From Streptomyces sp. RB17 (GTDB taxonomy: Bacteria > Actinomycetota > Actinomycetes > Streptomycetales > Streptomycetaceae): 64,000 bases of DNA. Both the position numbers and the translations under genes were made by a program. The notes under the pieces were generated by a model. That model was not told the origin of the DNA. It saw only the letters and a list, made by a program, of their open reading frames with translations, and ran no database searches. Location: the NCBI RefSeq assembly GCF_009604455.1, contig NZ_WEGL01000006.1, positions 558,001 to 622,000 of the forward strand. Reading direction: 5' to 3'. Shown here piece by piece: positions 1-8,143 of this stretch (its first letter is position 1; every line of letters begins with the position of its first letter).

Positions 1-1
1 G

Positions 2-1450
2 GCCGCGCTGCTGCTGCGCATGTCCGGCAGCCTCGACGCCGCGGGCGCCCAGGCCTGGTCGGCGGAGCTGCGGGGCCACCTGGACCAGGCGGACCGGGCG
101 GGGCTGCGGCCCGTCCTGGACATGGCCCATGTGCAGCTCGGCGGTGCCGCGGTGCTGCACACGCTCAGCGAGGCGACCCGGGCGCGCACCGGACGCCCGG
201 ACCTGATCATCGTCCGCGCCCGGCCCGGCGTGCGCGAGGCGGTGCATCTCGCCCGCCTGGACGGCGTCCGGCTCTACGCCACCCTCGACGAGGCCCTGCG
301 GGATCTGGCTCGGGCCGCCACCCGGGTGGAGGAGCTGCCCGCCTGGCGGTCGCAGATGGCGGATCCGCTGCGCCCGAGCTACGACGATCTGCGCAAGGAG
401 GTCCGGGCACTGCGCGCCCGGGTGCGCACCGCCCCGGTCATCGGCATGGCGCAGGGCGTGCTCATGGTCCGCTACGGCCTGCCGGACTCCGGCACCGCCT
501 TCCGGGCGCTGCGCGAGGCCTCGCAGCGGTTCAACGTGCCCTTGCGCGTCCTCGTCTCCGCCGTGGTCGTGGCCCGGCCCCCCGACGGCGAGGTGTGGTT
601 CCCGGGCCGCCGCTCACTGCCCGTGCCGCAGCTGCGGATCCTGGCCCGCGACGGCCGCGACCCCCGCTACCGGCGGCAGATGATCGACGCCGTGCTGCAC
701 GAGGCGCTGGCCATCGGGCGGGCGCCGGCCGGATACGTACGGTTCGTGGACCCGGCCGTGAACGCGCTGATGCTGGAGACCCAGCACGGCTGCGCCGACA
801 CGTTTCTCGACCTGCTCGTGCGCGGCCGGGACGAGGGCACGGCCGACGCGCTCGCCCGGCTGCGCGGGCGCCGGGTGAGCGTGCCCGACGTGGCCGCCGA
901 CGCGCTGCTCTCCGACGAGGCCCGGCGCGTCCTGCTGAGCACCGGCACCGGTGCCCTGCAGAGCGTCCCCGTGCTGTCCTCGGCCGGCTCCTGCACCGGC
1001 GTGATCACACTGCAGTGGCCCGACCCCGGGCACCGGCCGGCCGCCGCCCAGGCCGAGGCCCTCGGCCTGCTGGCCTCCGACACGGCCGCCTGGCTGAGCT
1101 GGTACCACCGCTCGGTGCTCCTCGACGCCCTCGAACACCTCCACCGGACGGTGACCGGCACCGCCGCGCCCGCCGAGGACGGTGGGGGTGACCCGCGCCG
1201 GCCGGGGAAACCGGAGCCCGCAGGCGCCACGCACCACCTGGAGGGAGTCCGGCGCACGTCCAATCCGCAGCAGCCCGAACAGCGGCGCAGCGACCAGGGA
1301 GGCGCCACCCCGCAGGACAGCGGCCAGTTCAAGGCTCGCCAGACGGGCGGTCGCGACGCGGGCGGCCGTCCGCACGGCTCGGAGAAGGGAAAGAAGGGCG
1401 GCGGCGAAGGCGGAGGCGTGCCCCCGGCACAGCGGCCCGATCACCCCTGA
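2..1450 (+). CDS. STAS-ANTAR-GAF regulatory/sensor protein (5' partial)
   Basis: The reading frame is open to the left window edge. The codons before the first ATG at 20 (AALLLR, then MSGSLDAAG) read as the first strand of a STAS domain, so the true start lies upstream. A STAS-like domain covers roughly the first 100 residues. It is followed by an ANTAR RNA-binding domain (about residues 118-185, core IGMAQGVLMVRYGL) and a GAF-like domain (about 205-370). ANTAR proteins usually act as antiterminators; STAS and GAF suggest partner or ligand sensing. The last 80 residues or so are low-complexity Gly/Arg/Gln-rich sequence that probably has no fold. Cytoplasmic; target RNA unknown. Confidence 0.8.
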   Translation, partial: AALLLRMSGSLDAAGAQAWSAELRGHLDQADRAGLRPVLDMAHVQLGGAAVLHTLSEATRARTGRPDLIIVRARPGVREAVHLARLDGVRLYATLDEALRDLARAATRVEELPAWRSQMADPLRPSYDDLRKEVRALRARVRTAPVIGMAQGVLMVRYGLPDSGTAFRALREASQRFNVPLRVLVSAVVVARPPDGEVWFPGRRSLPVPQLRILARDGRDPRYRRQMIDAVLHEALAIGRAPAGYVRFVDPAVNALMLETQHGCADTFLDLLVRGRDEGTADALARLRGRRVSVPDVAADALLSDEARRVLLSTGTGALQSVPVLSSAGSCTGVITLQWPDPGHRPAAAQAEALGLLASDTAAWLSWYHRSVLLDALEHLHRTVTGTAAPAEDGGGDPRRPGKPEPAGATHHLEGVRRTSNPQQPEQRRSDQGGATPQDSGQFKARQTGGRDAGGRPHGSEKGKKGGGEGGGVPPAQRPDHP

Positions 1451-1521
1451 AACGGATCACAGCCTGATCCCGCCGCAGCCTTCGGGGCGCCGACCCCGCC
1501 GCAGGCACTAATCTCACCGGT

Positions 1522-1974
1522 ATGCGGATCTCCGTCTCCTCCGACATGGACGAACCCGTGGCCCGCCTCCTCGTCGACGAGCTGAGGAGGCGCGGCCACG
1601 CTGTGCGCTCGCACGGCGCCCTGCGGCCCGGGGCCGACGCGCAGTGGGCGGCCTGCTCGGAGGCGGCCGCCCGGGACGTGGCCGAGGGGGAGGCCGAGCA
1701 GGCGGTGGTGTGCTGCTGGACCGGTACGGGCGCGTCCATCGCGGCCAACAAGGTGCCCGGCGTGCGTGCGGCGCTGTGCACGGACGCCGTGACGGCGGAC
1801 GGCGCGCGCCGCTGGAACGACGCCAACGTGCTGGCCCTGAGCCTGCGCCTGACCTCCGAACCGCTGCTGAAGGAGATCCTCGACGCCTGGTTCGCCGGCG
1901 AGCCCAGCCAGGACCCCGAGGACCGGCAGAACGTGGCCCGCGTCGGCCGCCTGGACGCCGCCCGGAATTCCTGA
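1522..1974 (+). CDS. RpiB/LacA/LacB-family sugar-phosphate isomerase
   Basis: A 150-residue protein. The RpiB core is visible as CCWTGTGASIAANKVPG, matching the CGTGxG..AANK phosphosugar loop with its catalytic Cys, followed by a conserved NDANVLxLSLR segment. Family members interconvert aldose and ketose phosphates, classically ribose 5-phosphate and ribulose 5-phosphate. The Trp inside the CxTG loop and the short length suggest a divergent paralogue rather than the main pentose-phosphate enzyme. It stands alone between the ANTAR gene and a convergent small gene, so context does not give the substrate. Confidence 0.8.
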   Translation: MRISVSSDMDEPVARLLVDELRRRGHAVRSHGALRPGADAQWAACSEAAARDVAEGEAEQAVVCCWTGTGASIAANKVPGVRAALCTDAVTADGARRWNDANVLALSLRLTSEPLLKEILDAWFAGEPSQDPEDRQNVARVGRLDAARNS

Positions 1975-2064
1975 GGCGTACGGCGGCCCGCCGCGGGCCG
2001 GGTGGAGTGACTCGGTGTGTGGAGTGACTCGGTGTTCGGATTCGGTGGTCGTCAGGGCCGGGGG

Positions 2065-2430
2065 TCAGTGGGCGCCGAGTCCGCCGCCACCGAACGAGCC
2101 GCTGGAACCCCGGCTCCAGCGCGGACGCTCCTTGGTCGCGCTCGGCTTGGAGTCCTGGTTCCTCAGGTCGTACGGGGTGAGCGGACGGCCGCCCTCGGGG
2201 GTCGGGGGGACCTCCTCGTAATCCCTGTTCTCCCGCAGCTCGCGCACCGGGCCCTCCGGCGGCAGCTTGGGCTGCTCCTCCGGCCGCGGCCGAGGGGACT
2301 CGCGGTACTTGACGCGGGAGGTCATCCAGAAGCCGCCGGCGAGCAGCGCCAGGAGGCCCACGGCCACGACGAACAGGACGAGGCTCATCAGACCGCTCGC
2401 CGCGGCCAGCTGCATCGATGCGGTGTTCAT
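2065..2430 (-). CDS. Small single-pass membrane protein, DUF6479-like
   Basis: A 121-residue protein starting at the ATG whose complement ends at 2430. Residues about 10-35 form one strong transmembrane helix (LVLFVVAVGLLALLAGGF) followed by a basic WMTSRVKYRE segment. A Pro/Glu-rich cytoplasmic tail ends in a Gly/Ser-rich stretch. The arrangement matches a small Streptomyces-conserved family of unknown function. No strong ribosome-binding site precedes the chosen start; a second Met six codons in is an alternative. The longer frame running up to 3120 crosses the Cys-rich gene on the other strand and is not credible. Confidence 0.65.
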   Translation of the reverse strand: MNTASMQLAAASGLMSLVLFVVAVGLLALLAGGFWMTSRVKYRESPRPRPEEQPKLPPEGPVRELRENRDYEEVPPTPEGGRPLTPYDLRNQDSKPSATKERPRWSRGSSGSFGGGGLGAH

Positions 2431-2595
2431 AGGACAGGGATACCCCGCCCAGAACCGGACGAACCGGACACCGTGCGTGACTGGTGGTGAACGGACGGCG
2501 ACCCGGCACCTCCCATGGCCCGTCCCGGTGCGTCCGGGGCGCCATCCGGCCGGTCGCGGTGGTTTGTGGCCCGGTACCCCGGCTACCCGCACGGT

Positions 2596-2967
2596 GTGAC
2601 ATCGCCGACTTCGCAGCAGCTCTACCGGTTCCTGGAGGACCGATTCGCCTGTGCCCAGGCGTGCACGGAGTGCGCCCGGGCCTGTGCGGTGCGCGCGAGC
2701 CTGGTCGACCCGGACGGCACCGAGTGCCATGAGCGGGTGCGCAGGCTGGGCATCATGTGCGCCGAGGTGTGCGACGCCACGTGCCACGTGCTGTGCGAGG
2801 AGAGCCGGCAGGACGAGGACGAGATCCGGGTCCGGCTGGAGTGGTGCCGCTCGGTCTGCCTGGAGTGCGCGCGCGCCTTCGACGAGCATCCCGGCGCCGA
2901 GTCGGCGGCGGCCACCTGCCGGTCCTGTGCCGACGCCTGCTCGGAGTTCCTGCGCTGCCTCGTGTGA
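2596..2967 (+). CDS. Cys-rich four-helix-bundle copper-storage (Csp-like) protein
   Basis: A 123-residue protein with 16 Cys arranged as CxxxCxxC and CxxxC runs on four predicted amphipathic helices (for example FACAQACTECARAC and EWCRSVCLECARAF). This is the pattern of Csp/DUF326 four-helix bundles that bind many Cu(I) ions through inward-facing Cys pairs. I chose the GTG at 2596 (VTSPTSQQLYRFLED) because homology-like sequence begins there. The upstream in-frame ATG at 2515 adds a non-conserved Arg/Gly-rich stretch. There is no export signal, so it is probably cytosolic copper storage or buffering. Metal identity is inferred from the family. Confidence 0.75.
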   Translation: MTSPTSQQLYRFLEDRFACAQACTECARACAVRASLVDPDGTECHERVRRLGIMCAEVCDATCHVLCEESRQDEDEIRVRLEWCRSVCLECARAFDEHPGAESAAATCRSCADACSEFLRCLV

Positions 2968-3045
2968 TCCTCTTCCTGCTCCTCTTCCTACGCCGCCTCG
3001 GGTGACCCCAGCGGAATTCCCCCAGGGAGCGTCATTCCCTATTTC

Positions 3046-3059
3046 TGAAACACGTTCTA
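3046..3059. promoter_or_regulatory. KstR-type palindrome upstream of acyl-CoA dehydrogenase
   Basis: TGAAACACGTTCTA lies 45 bp before the GTG of the acyl-CoA dehydrogenase. It fits all eight fixed positions of the published KstR operator pattern TnnAACnnGTTnnA. KstR is the TetR-family repressor of steroid and cholesterol catabolism in actinobacteria. The match and position are seen; regulation is inferred, and no kstR gene is in the window. Confidence 0.5.
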
Positions 3060-3103
3060 CGGTGTGCGCCGTCAGGACCGCCCGTGGGGACCCTGGAGGC
3101 GCC

Positions 3104-4282
3104 GTGCATCTCGACCACACGCCCGAGCAGCAGCGACTGCGCGCCGAACTGCGCGCCTACTTCGCCGAACTGGTTCCGGACAACGCATACGCCCGGTACG
3201 CCGACCCGGTCGCGCAGAAGCGGTTCTACCGCGACACCATCCGCCGGCTCGGCGCCGACGGCTGGCTCGGCGTCGGCTGGCCGAAGGAGTACGGCGGGCG
3301 CGGCATGACGGCGATGGAGCAGTTCATCTTCTTCGACGAGGCCGCCCAGGCGGGCGTACCGCTGCCGCTGATGGCGCTGAACACGGTCGGCCCGACGCTC
3401 ATGCGGTACGGCACCGAGGAGCAGAAGGCGTACTTCCTGCCGCGCATCCTCTCCGGCGAGATCGACTTCGCGATCGGCTACAGCGAGCCCGACGCCGGCA
3501 CCGATCTCGCCTCCCTCAAGACCAGGGCCGTACGCGACGGTGACGCGTACGTGGTCAACGGGCAGAAGATCTGGACGACGAACGGCGACACCGCCGACTG
3601 GGTCTGGCTGGCCACCCGCACCGACCCCGCCGCCCCGCCGCACCGGGGCATCACCATGTTGCTGGTGCCGACGTCGGACCCCGGCTACTCCTGCACCGTC
3701 ATCACCACGCTCGCCTCGCACGACACCACCGCGAGCTACTACGAGAACATCCGCGTCCCCGTCTCCCGCCGCGTCGGCGAGGAGAACCAGGGCTGGCGCC
3801 TGATCACCAACCAGCTCAACCACGAACGCGTCACCCTCGCCGCGCACGGCACCATGGCCATCCGCGCCCTGCACGACGTCCAGCGCTGGGCCATGGACAC
3901 CAAGCTCGCCGACGGCCGCCGGGTCGCCGACCTGCCCTGGGTGCGCCGGCTGCTCGCCCGCACCCATACCCGGCTCGACGCGCTGAAGCTGCTCAACTGG
4001 CAGATGGTCGGCGCCGTCGAGGACGGCACGCTCACCCCGCAGGACGCCTCCGCCGTCAAGGTCTACGGTTCCGAGGCCCGCCGCGACGCCTACGCCTGGC
4101 TCATGGAGATCGTCGCGGCCGCGGGCCCGCTGAAGGAGGGCTCGGCGGGTGCCGTTTTGCACGGCGAGCTGGAGCGCGGCTACCGCTCGGCGGTCATCTT
4201 CACCTTCGGCGGCGGCAACAACGAGATCCAGCGCGAGATCATCTCCTGGATCGGCCTGGGGATGCCCAGGGTGCGGCGCTAG
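3104..4282 (+). CDS. Acyl-CoA dehydrogenase (FadE family)
   Basis: A 392-residue flavoenzyme that should form the 2,3-double bond of an acyl-CoA thioester, passing electrons to ETF. The start is GTG 3104, preceded by GGAGG. The N-terminal helical domain leads to the FAD/substrate signature GYSEPDAGTDLAS, then the middle beta-domain (YVVNGQKIWTTNG). The C-terminal helical domain ends with FTFGGGNNEIQREIIS, the FAD-contacting stretch typical of this family. Length is normal. A KstR-like palindrome sits just upstream, which hints at steroid or branched acyl substrates, but specificity cannot be read from sequence. The DUF2236 gene follows 9 bp downstream, so the two are probably cotranscribed. 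Confidence 0.88.
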   Translation: MHLDHTPEQQRLRAELRAYFAELVPDNAYARYADPVAQKRFYRDTIRRLGADGWLGVGWPKEYGGRGMTAMEQFIFFDEAAQAGVPLPLMALNTVGPTLMRYGTEEQKAYFLPRILSGEIDFAIGYSEPDAGTDLASLKTRAVRDGDAYVVNGQKIWTTNGDTADWVWLATRTDPAAPPHRGITMLLVPTSDPGYSCTVITTLASHDTTASYYENIRVPVSRRVGEENQGWRLITNQLNHERVTLAAHGTMAIRALHDVQRWAMDTKLADGRRVADLPWVRRLLARTHTRLDALKLLNWQMVGAVEDGTLTPQDASAVKVYGSEARRDAYAWLMEIVAAAGPLKEGSAGAVLHGELERGYRSAVIFTFGGGNNEIQREIISWIGLGMPRVRR

Positions 4283-4291
4283 CCTGCGGGC

Positions 4292-5134
4292 ATGGGCGAC
4301 CCCGGGCTCTTCACGCCGACATCCGTGACCTGGCAGATGCACGGCGACCCGATGATGTGGGTCGCCGGCGTCCGCGCGCTCTACCTCCAGGCCCTGCACC
4401 CGCGCGCGGTGCGAGGCGTCATGCAGAACTCCGACTTTCGCCGCGACGCCTGGGGCCGGCTGATGCGCACCGCGAACTTCGTCGGGACGACGACGTACGG
4501 CACGACCGAGGCCGCCGAGCGGGCCGGCGCCCGGGTGCGGAAGATCCACGGCATGCTGACGGCGACCGACCCGGACACCGGCGAGCGGTACGGCGTCGGC
4601 GAACCCGCGCTGCTGCTCTGGGTGCACTGCGCGGAGATCGACTCCTATCTGCACGTCCTGCGCCGCTCCGGCTACCCGCTCACCGATGCCCAGGCCGACC
4701 GGTACATAGCCGAACACCGCGTCAGCGCCCGCCTGGTGGGCCTCGAGCCGGAGACCGTGCCGGCGAGCCGGGCCGAACTCGCCGCGTACTTCGAGAAGGT
4801 ACGGCCGGAACTGGCGGCGGGACCCGAGGCACGCGAGGTGGACGACTTCCTGCTCCGACCGCCGACGCATCCCCTTCTGGTCCCGGCGCGCGAGGCGCTG
4901 TGGCGGCGCGTGGCCCAACTGGCGTACGCCGCTCTGCCGCCGTACGCCCACGAGTTGTACGGCAGACCGGCCCCCGCACCCGCCGTCGTCACCCGCCGGC
5001 TGCGGGCCACGGGCGCGCTGCTGCGGTGCGTTCCCGCACGTGTGCGCTGGCAACTGCCGCCCAAACACATCCTGCGGGCCATGGCGCGGCTGGGACCGGG
5101 GGCGCGCCCGGCACCGTACAAAGTCGGGCGATAG
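4292..5134 (+). CDS. Oxygenase MpaB family protein (DUF2236)
   Basis: A 280-residue helical protein of the DUF2236/MpaB' family, which includes latex-clearing protein and fungal MpaB. Characterised relatives bind heme b through conserved His residues and cleave C=C bonds oxidatively. Visible family features are the N-terminal MHGDPMMWVAGVRALYLQAL segment, the HPRAVRGV motif, FVGTTTYGT, and the LLWVHCAEIDSYL helix. It begins 9 bp after the acyl-CoA dehydrogenase stop and was probably translated from the same message. Substrate is unknown; a role in oxidising an unsaturated lipid is only suggested by the neighbour. Confidence 0.8.
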   Translation: MGDPGLFTPTSVTWQMHGDPMMWVAGVRALYLQALHPRAVRGVMQNSDFRRDAWGRLMRTANFVGTTTYGTTEAAERAGARVRKIHGMLTATDPDTGERYGVGEPALLLWVHCAEIDSYLHVLRRSGYPLTDAQADRYIAEHRVSARLVGLEPETVPASRAELAAYFEKVRPELAAGPEAREVDDFLLRPPTHPLLVPAREALWRRVAQLAYAALPPYAHELYGRPAPAPAVVTRRLRATGALLRCVPARVRWQLPPKHILRAMARLGPGARPAPYKVGR

Positions 5135-5253
5135 GCCGCCATACTGGGCGAGCAGGGGGTGTGGCGTGGATCGGGCCGGCGCGGTGCGGCCGGGCGCGGT
5201 CCGGCTGCGGCCTCCCACGGCGGGGCGGACGGCGACGGGGGCGGCGGATCGCT

Positions 5254-7425
5254 ATGGGGGAGAACAGGCTGGTTCAGGGCCGGTACCGGCTGCTCGACCT
5301 GATCGGGCGGGGCGGCATGGGCGAGGTGTGGCGGGCCCTGGACGAGTCCCTGGGCCGGCAGGTGGCCGTGAAGTGCCTCAAACCGCTCGGCCCGTACCAC
5401 GATCCGGCCCTCGCCCGGGTGCTGCGCGAGCGCTTCCGCCGCGAGGCCCGGGTGGCCGCAGGGCTCTCGCACCGCGGGGTGACCGTCGTCCACGACTTCG
5501 GCGAGTCCGACGGGGTCCCGTACCTGGTGATGGAGTTCCTGGAGGGCCGCGATCTGAGCCGGCTGCTGCAGGACAACAAGGGGCATCCGCTGCCCGTGGA
5601 GGACGTGGAGGACATCGCGGCGCAGGTCGCCGCCGCTCTCTCGTACACCCACCGACAGGGCGTCGTGCACCGTGACTTGAAACCGGCCAACATCGTCCGG
5701 CTGACCGACGGCACCGTGAAGATCTGCGACTTCGGGATCGCCCGCCTCGGCCACGGCATCGGCTTCACCGCCCGGCTCACCGGCACCGGTGTGGCGCTGG
5801 GCACTCCGCACTACATGTCCCCGGAACAGATCGGCGGCGACGCGGTGGACCAGCGCAGCGACCTGTACTCGCTGGGCTGCGTGCTCTACGAAATCGCCAC
5901 CGCGGCGCCGCCGTTCGACCTGGAGGACGCCTGGGCGATCCTCATCGGCCACCGCGACACCCCACCCCGGCCCCCACGCGAACTGCGCCCCGAGCTGCCC
6001 GGCGCCCTTGAACGGATCATCCTCGACCTGCTGGCCAAGCGGCCGGAGGAACGGCCCTGCGACGCCGCCGAGTTGGTCCGCAGGATCCGGGGCGGGCGCG
6101 GGGCGGCCACCTCTGTCACGGCCGCGGAGATCCCGGAGCCGAGACGCGCGGCTCGCTTGCCGTCCTGGACCTGGGGGATGACCACCGGCCACAAGGCGCT
6201 GGGCGCCGGACCGGGCGCCCTGCCCCCGGACGCGGGGGCGGCACTGTCCGGCCCATGGGCTGCGCCCCGAAAGGGCGCGGGGCCGCGTCCGACATGCGGC
6301 GACGGCCGTGTGGGCGCGACCGGCCACGACGGACCCGCGGACGCTCGGCGACCCGTACCGCCCCTCACCGCGGAGCGCCCGGCACAACCCGCGCAGCGCA
6401 CGGGCCCCCACCACCCCGAGACCCTGACCGGTCGCCACGACGCGGCCTTCGCCCTCGTCCGCGCCGGCCGGGTCGCCGAGGCGCTGGCCGCCTACACGGA
6501 CCTCGCCGAGGCCGGCGCGCGCATCCTCGGATCCGACCACCCCGACACCCTCGCCGCCCGCCAGGAGACGGCCTACGCGCTGGGCCGGCTGGGACGCCAC
6601 TTCGAGGCCCACCAGGTGTACACGGAGGTGCTGGCCGCCCGGGTGCGCGCCATGGGTCCCGACCACCCCGACACCCTGCGCTGCCGGCACAACCTGGCCT
6701 GCACCCTCGGCCGGCTCGGCCGCCTGGACGACGCGTGCCGTACGGCGCTGGAGGTGGCCGCCGCCCGGGCCCGGGTGCTCGGTCCCGACCATCCCGACAC
6801 CCTGGTCTCGCGCTACGAAGTCGCCTACGTCCAGGGCCAGTCGGGCCGCTGGGAGGAGGCCCTGCGCCTCTACCACGAGGTCGCGGAGGCCAGAGCGCGC
6901 GTCCTCGGCGCCGACCATCCCGACACCCTCGCCACCCGCTACGAGACCGCCCTCAGCCTCGGCCGCCTCGGCCGCAGCGCGGACGCCCTGCGCGTGTACC
7001 GCGAGCTGATCGTGGACCGCACCCGCGTCCAGGGCCCCACCCATCCCGAGACCCTGCGCGCCCGGCACGGCCTCGGGGTCAACCTCGGCCGGCTCGGGCG
7101 CTGGGCGGACGCCCTGACCGAGGCCCGCGACGTCTGTCTGCTCCGCGAGCAGGTCCTCGGGCCCGCCCATCCCGACACGCTCGTCAGCCGCCGCGAGATC
7201 GCGGTCGCCCTCGGCTGGCTCGGCCGCTGGGCCGAAGCTCTCGCCGAGTACCGGCGGGTCGCCGCCACCCGTGAGCAGACCCTCGGCGCGGACCACCCCG
7301 ACACCCTCGCCGCGCGCGGCGACGAGGCCCACTGTCTGGAGCGGCTCGGCCGGGGCGCCGAGGCCGGCGAGCTGTACCGCAGGGTCGCGGTCGTCCACCA
7401 ACGGCACGCGTCCGGCGGAGCCTGA
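5254..7425 (+). CDS. Soluble Ser/Thr protein kinase with C-terminal TPR array
   Basis: A 723-residue Hanks-type kinase. Visible are the glycine loop GRGGMGEV (residues 18-25), the ATP-binding Lys in VAVK (40), HRDLKPAN (139-146), DFG (159-161) and GTPHYMSPEQ. The catalytic domain ends near residue 280. A basic, poorly structured linker (about 285-388) contains an in-frame copy of an intergenic repeat at 6262-6340. From about residue 390 there are roughly eight 42-residue kinesin-light-chain-type TPRs, each with a form of LGxDHPDTLxxR. There is no transmembrane segment or PASTA domain, so it acts in the cytoplasm, and the TPRs probably recruit partners. ATG 5254 follows a GGGGGCGG stretch; the longer frame upstream overlaps the DUF2236 gene and looks non-coding. 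Confidence 0.9.
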   Translation: MGENRLVQGRYRLLDLIGRGGMGEVWRALDESLGRQVAVKCLKPLGPYHDPALARVLRERFRREARVAAGLSHRGVTVVHDFGESDGVPYLVMEFLEGRDLSRLLQDNKGHPLPVEDVEDIAAQVAAALSYTHRQGVVHRDLKPANIVRLTDGTVKICDFGIARLGHGIGFTARLTGTGVALGTPHYMSPEQIGGDAVDQRSDLYSLGCVLYEIATAAPPFDLEDAWAILIGHRDTPPRPPRELRPELPGALERIILDLLAKRPEERPCDAAELVRRIRGGRGAATSVTAAEIPEPRRAARLPSWTWGMTTGHKALGAGPGALPPDAGAALSGPWAAPRKGAGPRPTCGDGRVGATGHDGPADARRPVPPLTAERPAQPAQRTGPHHPETLTGRHDAAFALVRAGRVAEALAAYTDLAEAGARILGSDHPDTLAARQETAYALGRLGRHFEAHQVYTEVLAARVRAMGPDHPDTLRCRHNLACTLGRLGRLDDACRTALEVAAARARVLGPDHPDTLVSRYEVAYVQGQSGRWEEALRLYHEVAEARARVLGADHPDTLATRYETALSLGRLGRSADALRVYRELIVDRTRVQGPTHPETLRARHGLGVNLGRLGRWADALTEARDVCLLREQVLGPAHPDTLVSRREIAVALGWLGRWAEALAEYRRVAATREQTLGADHPDTLAARGDEAHCLERLGRGAEAGELYRRVAVVHQRHASGGA
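6262..6340. repeat. Streptomyces interspersed repeat inside the kinase linker
   Basis: About 79 bp beginning with a GCGCCC/GGGCGC hairpin (loop CGAAA) and continuing through a GTGGGCGCGACCxGCCAC core. It closely resembles the non-coding element at 33672-33749. It encodes part of the low-complexity linker between the kinase and TPR domains, in frame and without a stop. Confidence 0.6.
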
Positions 7426-7601
7426 CGGAGACCGCCTGCCGCGGTTGCCTGATCAGGGCGTGCGACCGGGGCCGCCGGCCTCGGGTCGCCGGTTCGGTGC
7501 GCGTGACCCGGGACGCCGGGCCAAAGATCAAGGGCGCGCGCCGGTACCAGCGGCCTGCGGCCCCGTGCTCAAGGCCGCACCCGCGGAGCGGCCCGCCGCC
7601 G

Positions 7602-7727
7602 GTCGTGTGGGCGGGGGTGTAGGGCTGGGGCTGCTCGTCGTCGGTCGTGTGGGCGGGGGCATACGGCTGGGGCCGCTCGTCATCCGTCGTGTGGGCAAGG
7701 GGAATACGGCTGGGGCCACCTGCCTTC
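7602..7727. repeat. 42-bp tandem repeat, three degenerate copies
   Basis: Units start at 7602, 7644 and 7686, each opening with GTCGTGTGGGC and containing a form of TACGGCTGGGGC. The period is exactly 42 bp. It lies in a stretch without a convincing gene, just after the kinase stop. Confidence 0.75.
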
Positions 7728-7908
7728 GGCCGTGTGCTCATGGCCGTGACTGACGGCGGCCGCCTGCCCCGGGCACGCCCCGGCCGAGGCGCACTTGGTT
7801 CCCGGCCGAGGCGCTCCTCGCCCGTCGTCGGTCGTGTGCTCGGTGCCGTACGGCTGGGGCCACCTGCCTTCGGCCGTGTGCTCATGGCCGTGACTGACGG
7901 CGGCCGCC
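7705..7908. repeat. Pair of identical 60-bp direct repeats
   Basis: Positions 7705-7764 and 7849-7908 are identical over 60 bp (TACGGCTGGGGCCACCTGCC and following), 144 bp apart. Similarity continues weakly beyond (CCCCGGGCA..CCCCGGCCGA). The first copy shares its left end with the third 42-bp unit, so the two repeat systems are nested. Confidence 0.75.
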
Positions 7909-8143
7909 AGCCCCGGGCATACCCCGGCCGACGCGCCCCCGGCTATCGGCCGAGGCATCACGTGCCCCCGGCCGAGGCATCACGTCGCCCCGCCCGAGGC
8001 GCTCCCGTCCCCACCGAGGCCGTCCACCCCCGCCCAAGGCGCTCCCGTCCCGACCGAGGCCACCCACCCCCACCCGACACCGCCCGCACCACGCTCGGGG
8101 CGCAGCTCTGGCCGTAATGGATCATCACGTGTTACGAAGAACC

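Larger units (their letters stand above)
7426..8143. other. Non-coding, repeat-rich 718-bp interval
   Basis: No credible gene. The stretch holds the 42-bp tandem array, the 60-bp direct repeat pair, two copies of a GGCCGAGGCATCACGT element around 7950-7985, and a roughly 40-bp repeat (GCGCTCCCGTCC at 7999 and 8039). Both strands give open frames only because stop codons are rare at this GC. The minus-strand frames read as Pro/His/Thr-rich repeats with no recognisable fold or start signal. Confidence 0.6.

Noticed and set aside
3032..7407. Very long minus-strand open frames opposite the acyl-CoA dehydrogenase, DUF2236 and kinase genes
   Set aside because: They mirror clear genes on the plus strand, carry Gly/Ala/Arg-rich composition without motifs, and exist because stop codons are rare at this GC.
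7602..7908. Possible CRISPR array from regular repeats
   Set aside because: Units are contiguous, with no unique spacers, and no cas gene is in the window.
7184..7961. Minus-strand frames with repeated His/Thr/Asp/Pro sequence over the repeat island
   Set aside because: The frames overlap the kinase 3' end or begin in repeats, lack a start signal and change frame between repeat copies, so the periodicity is better explained at the DNA level.
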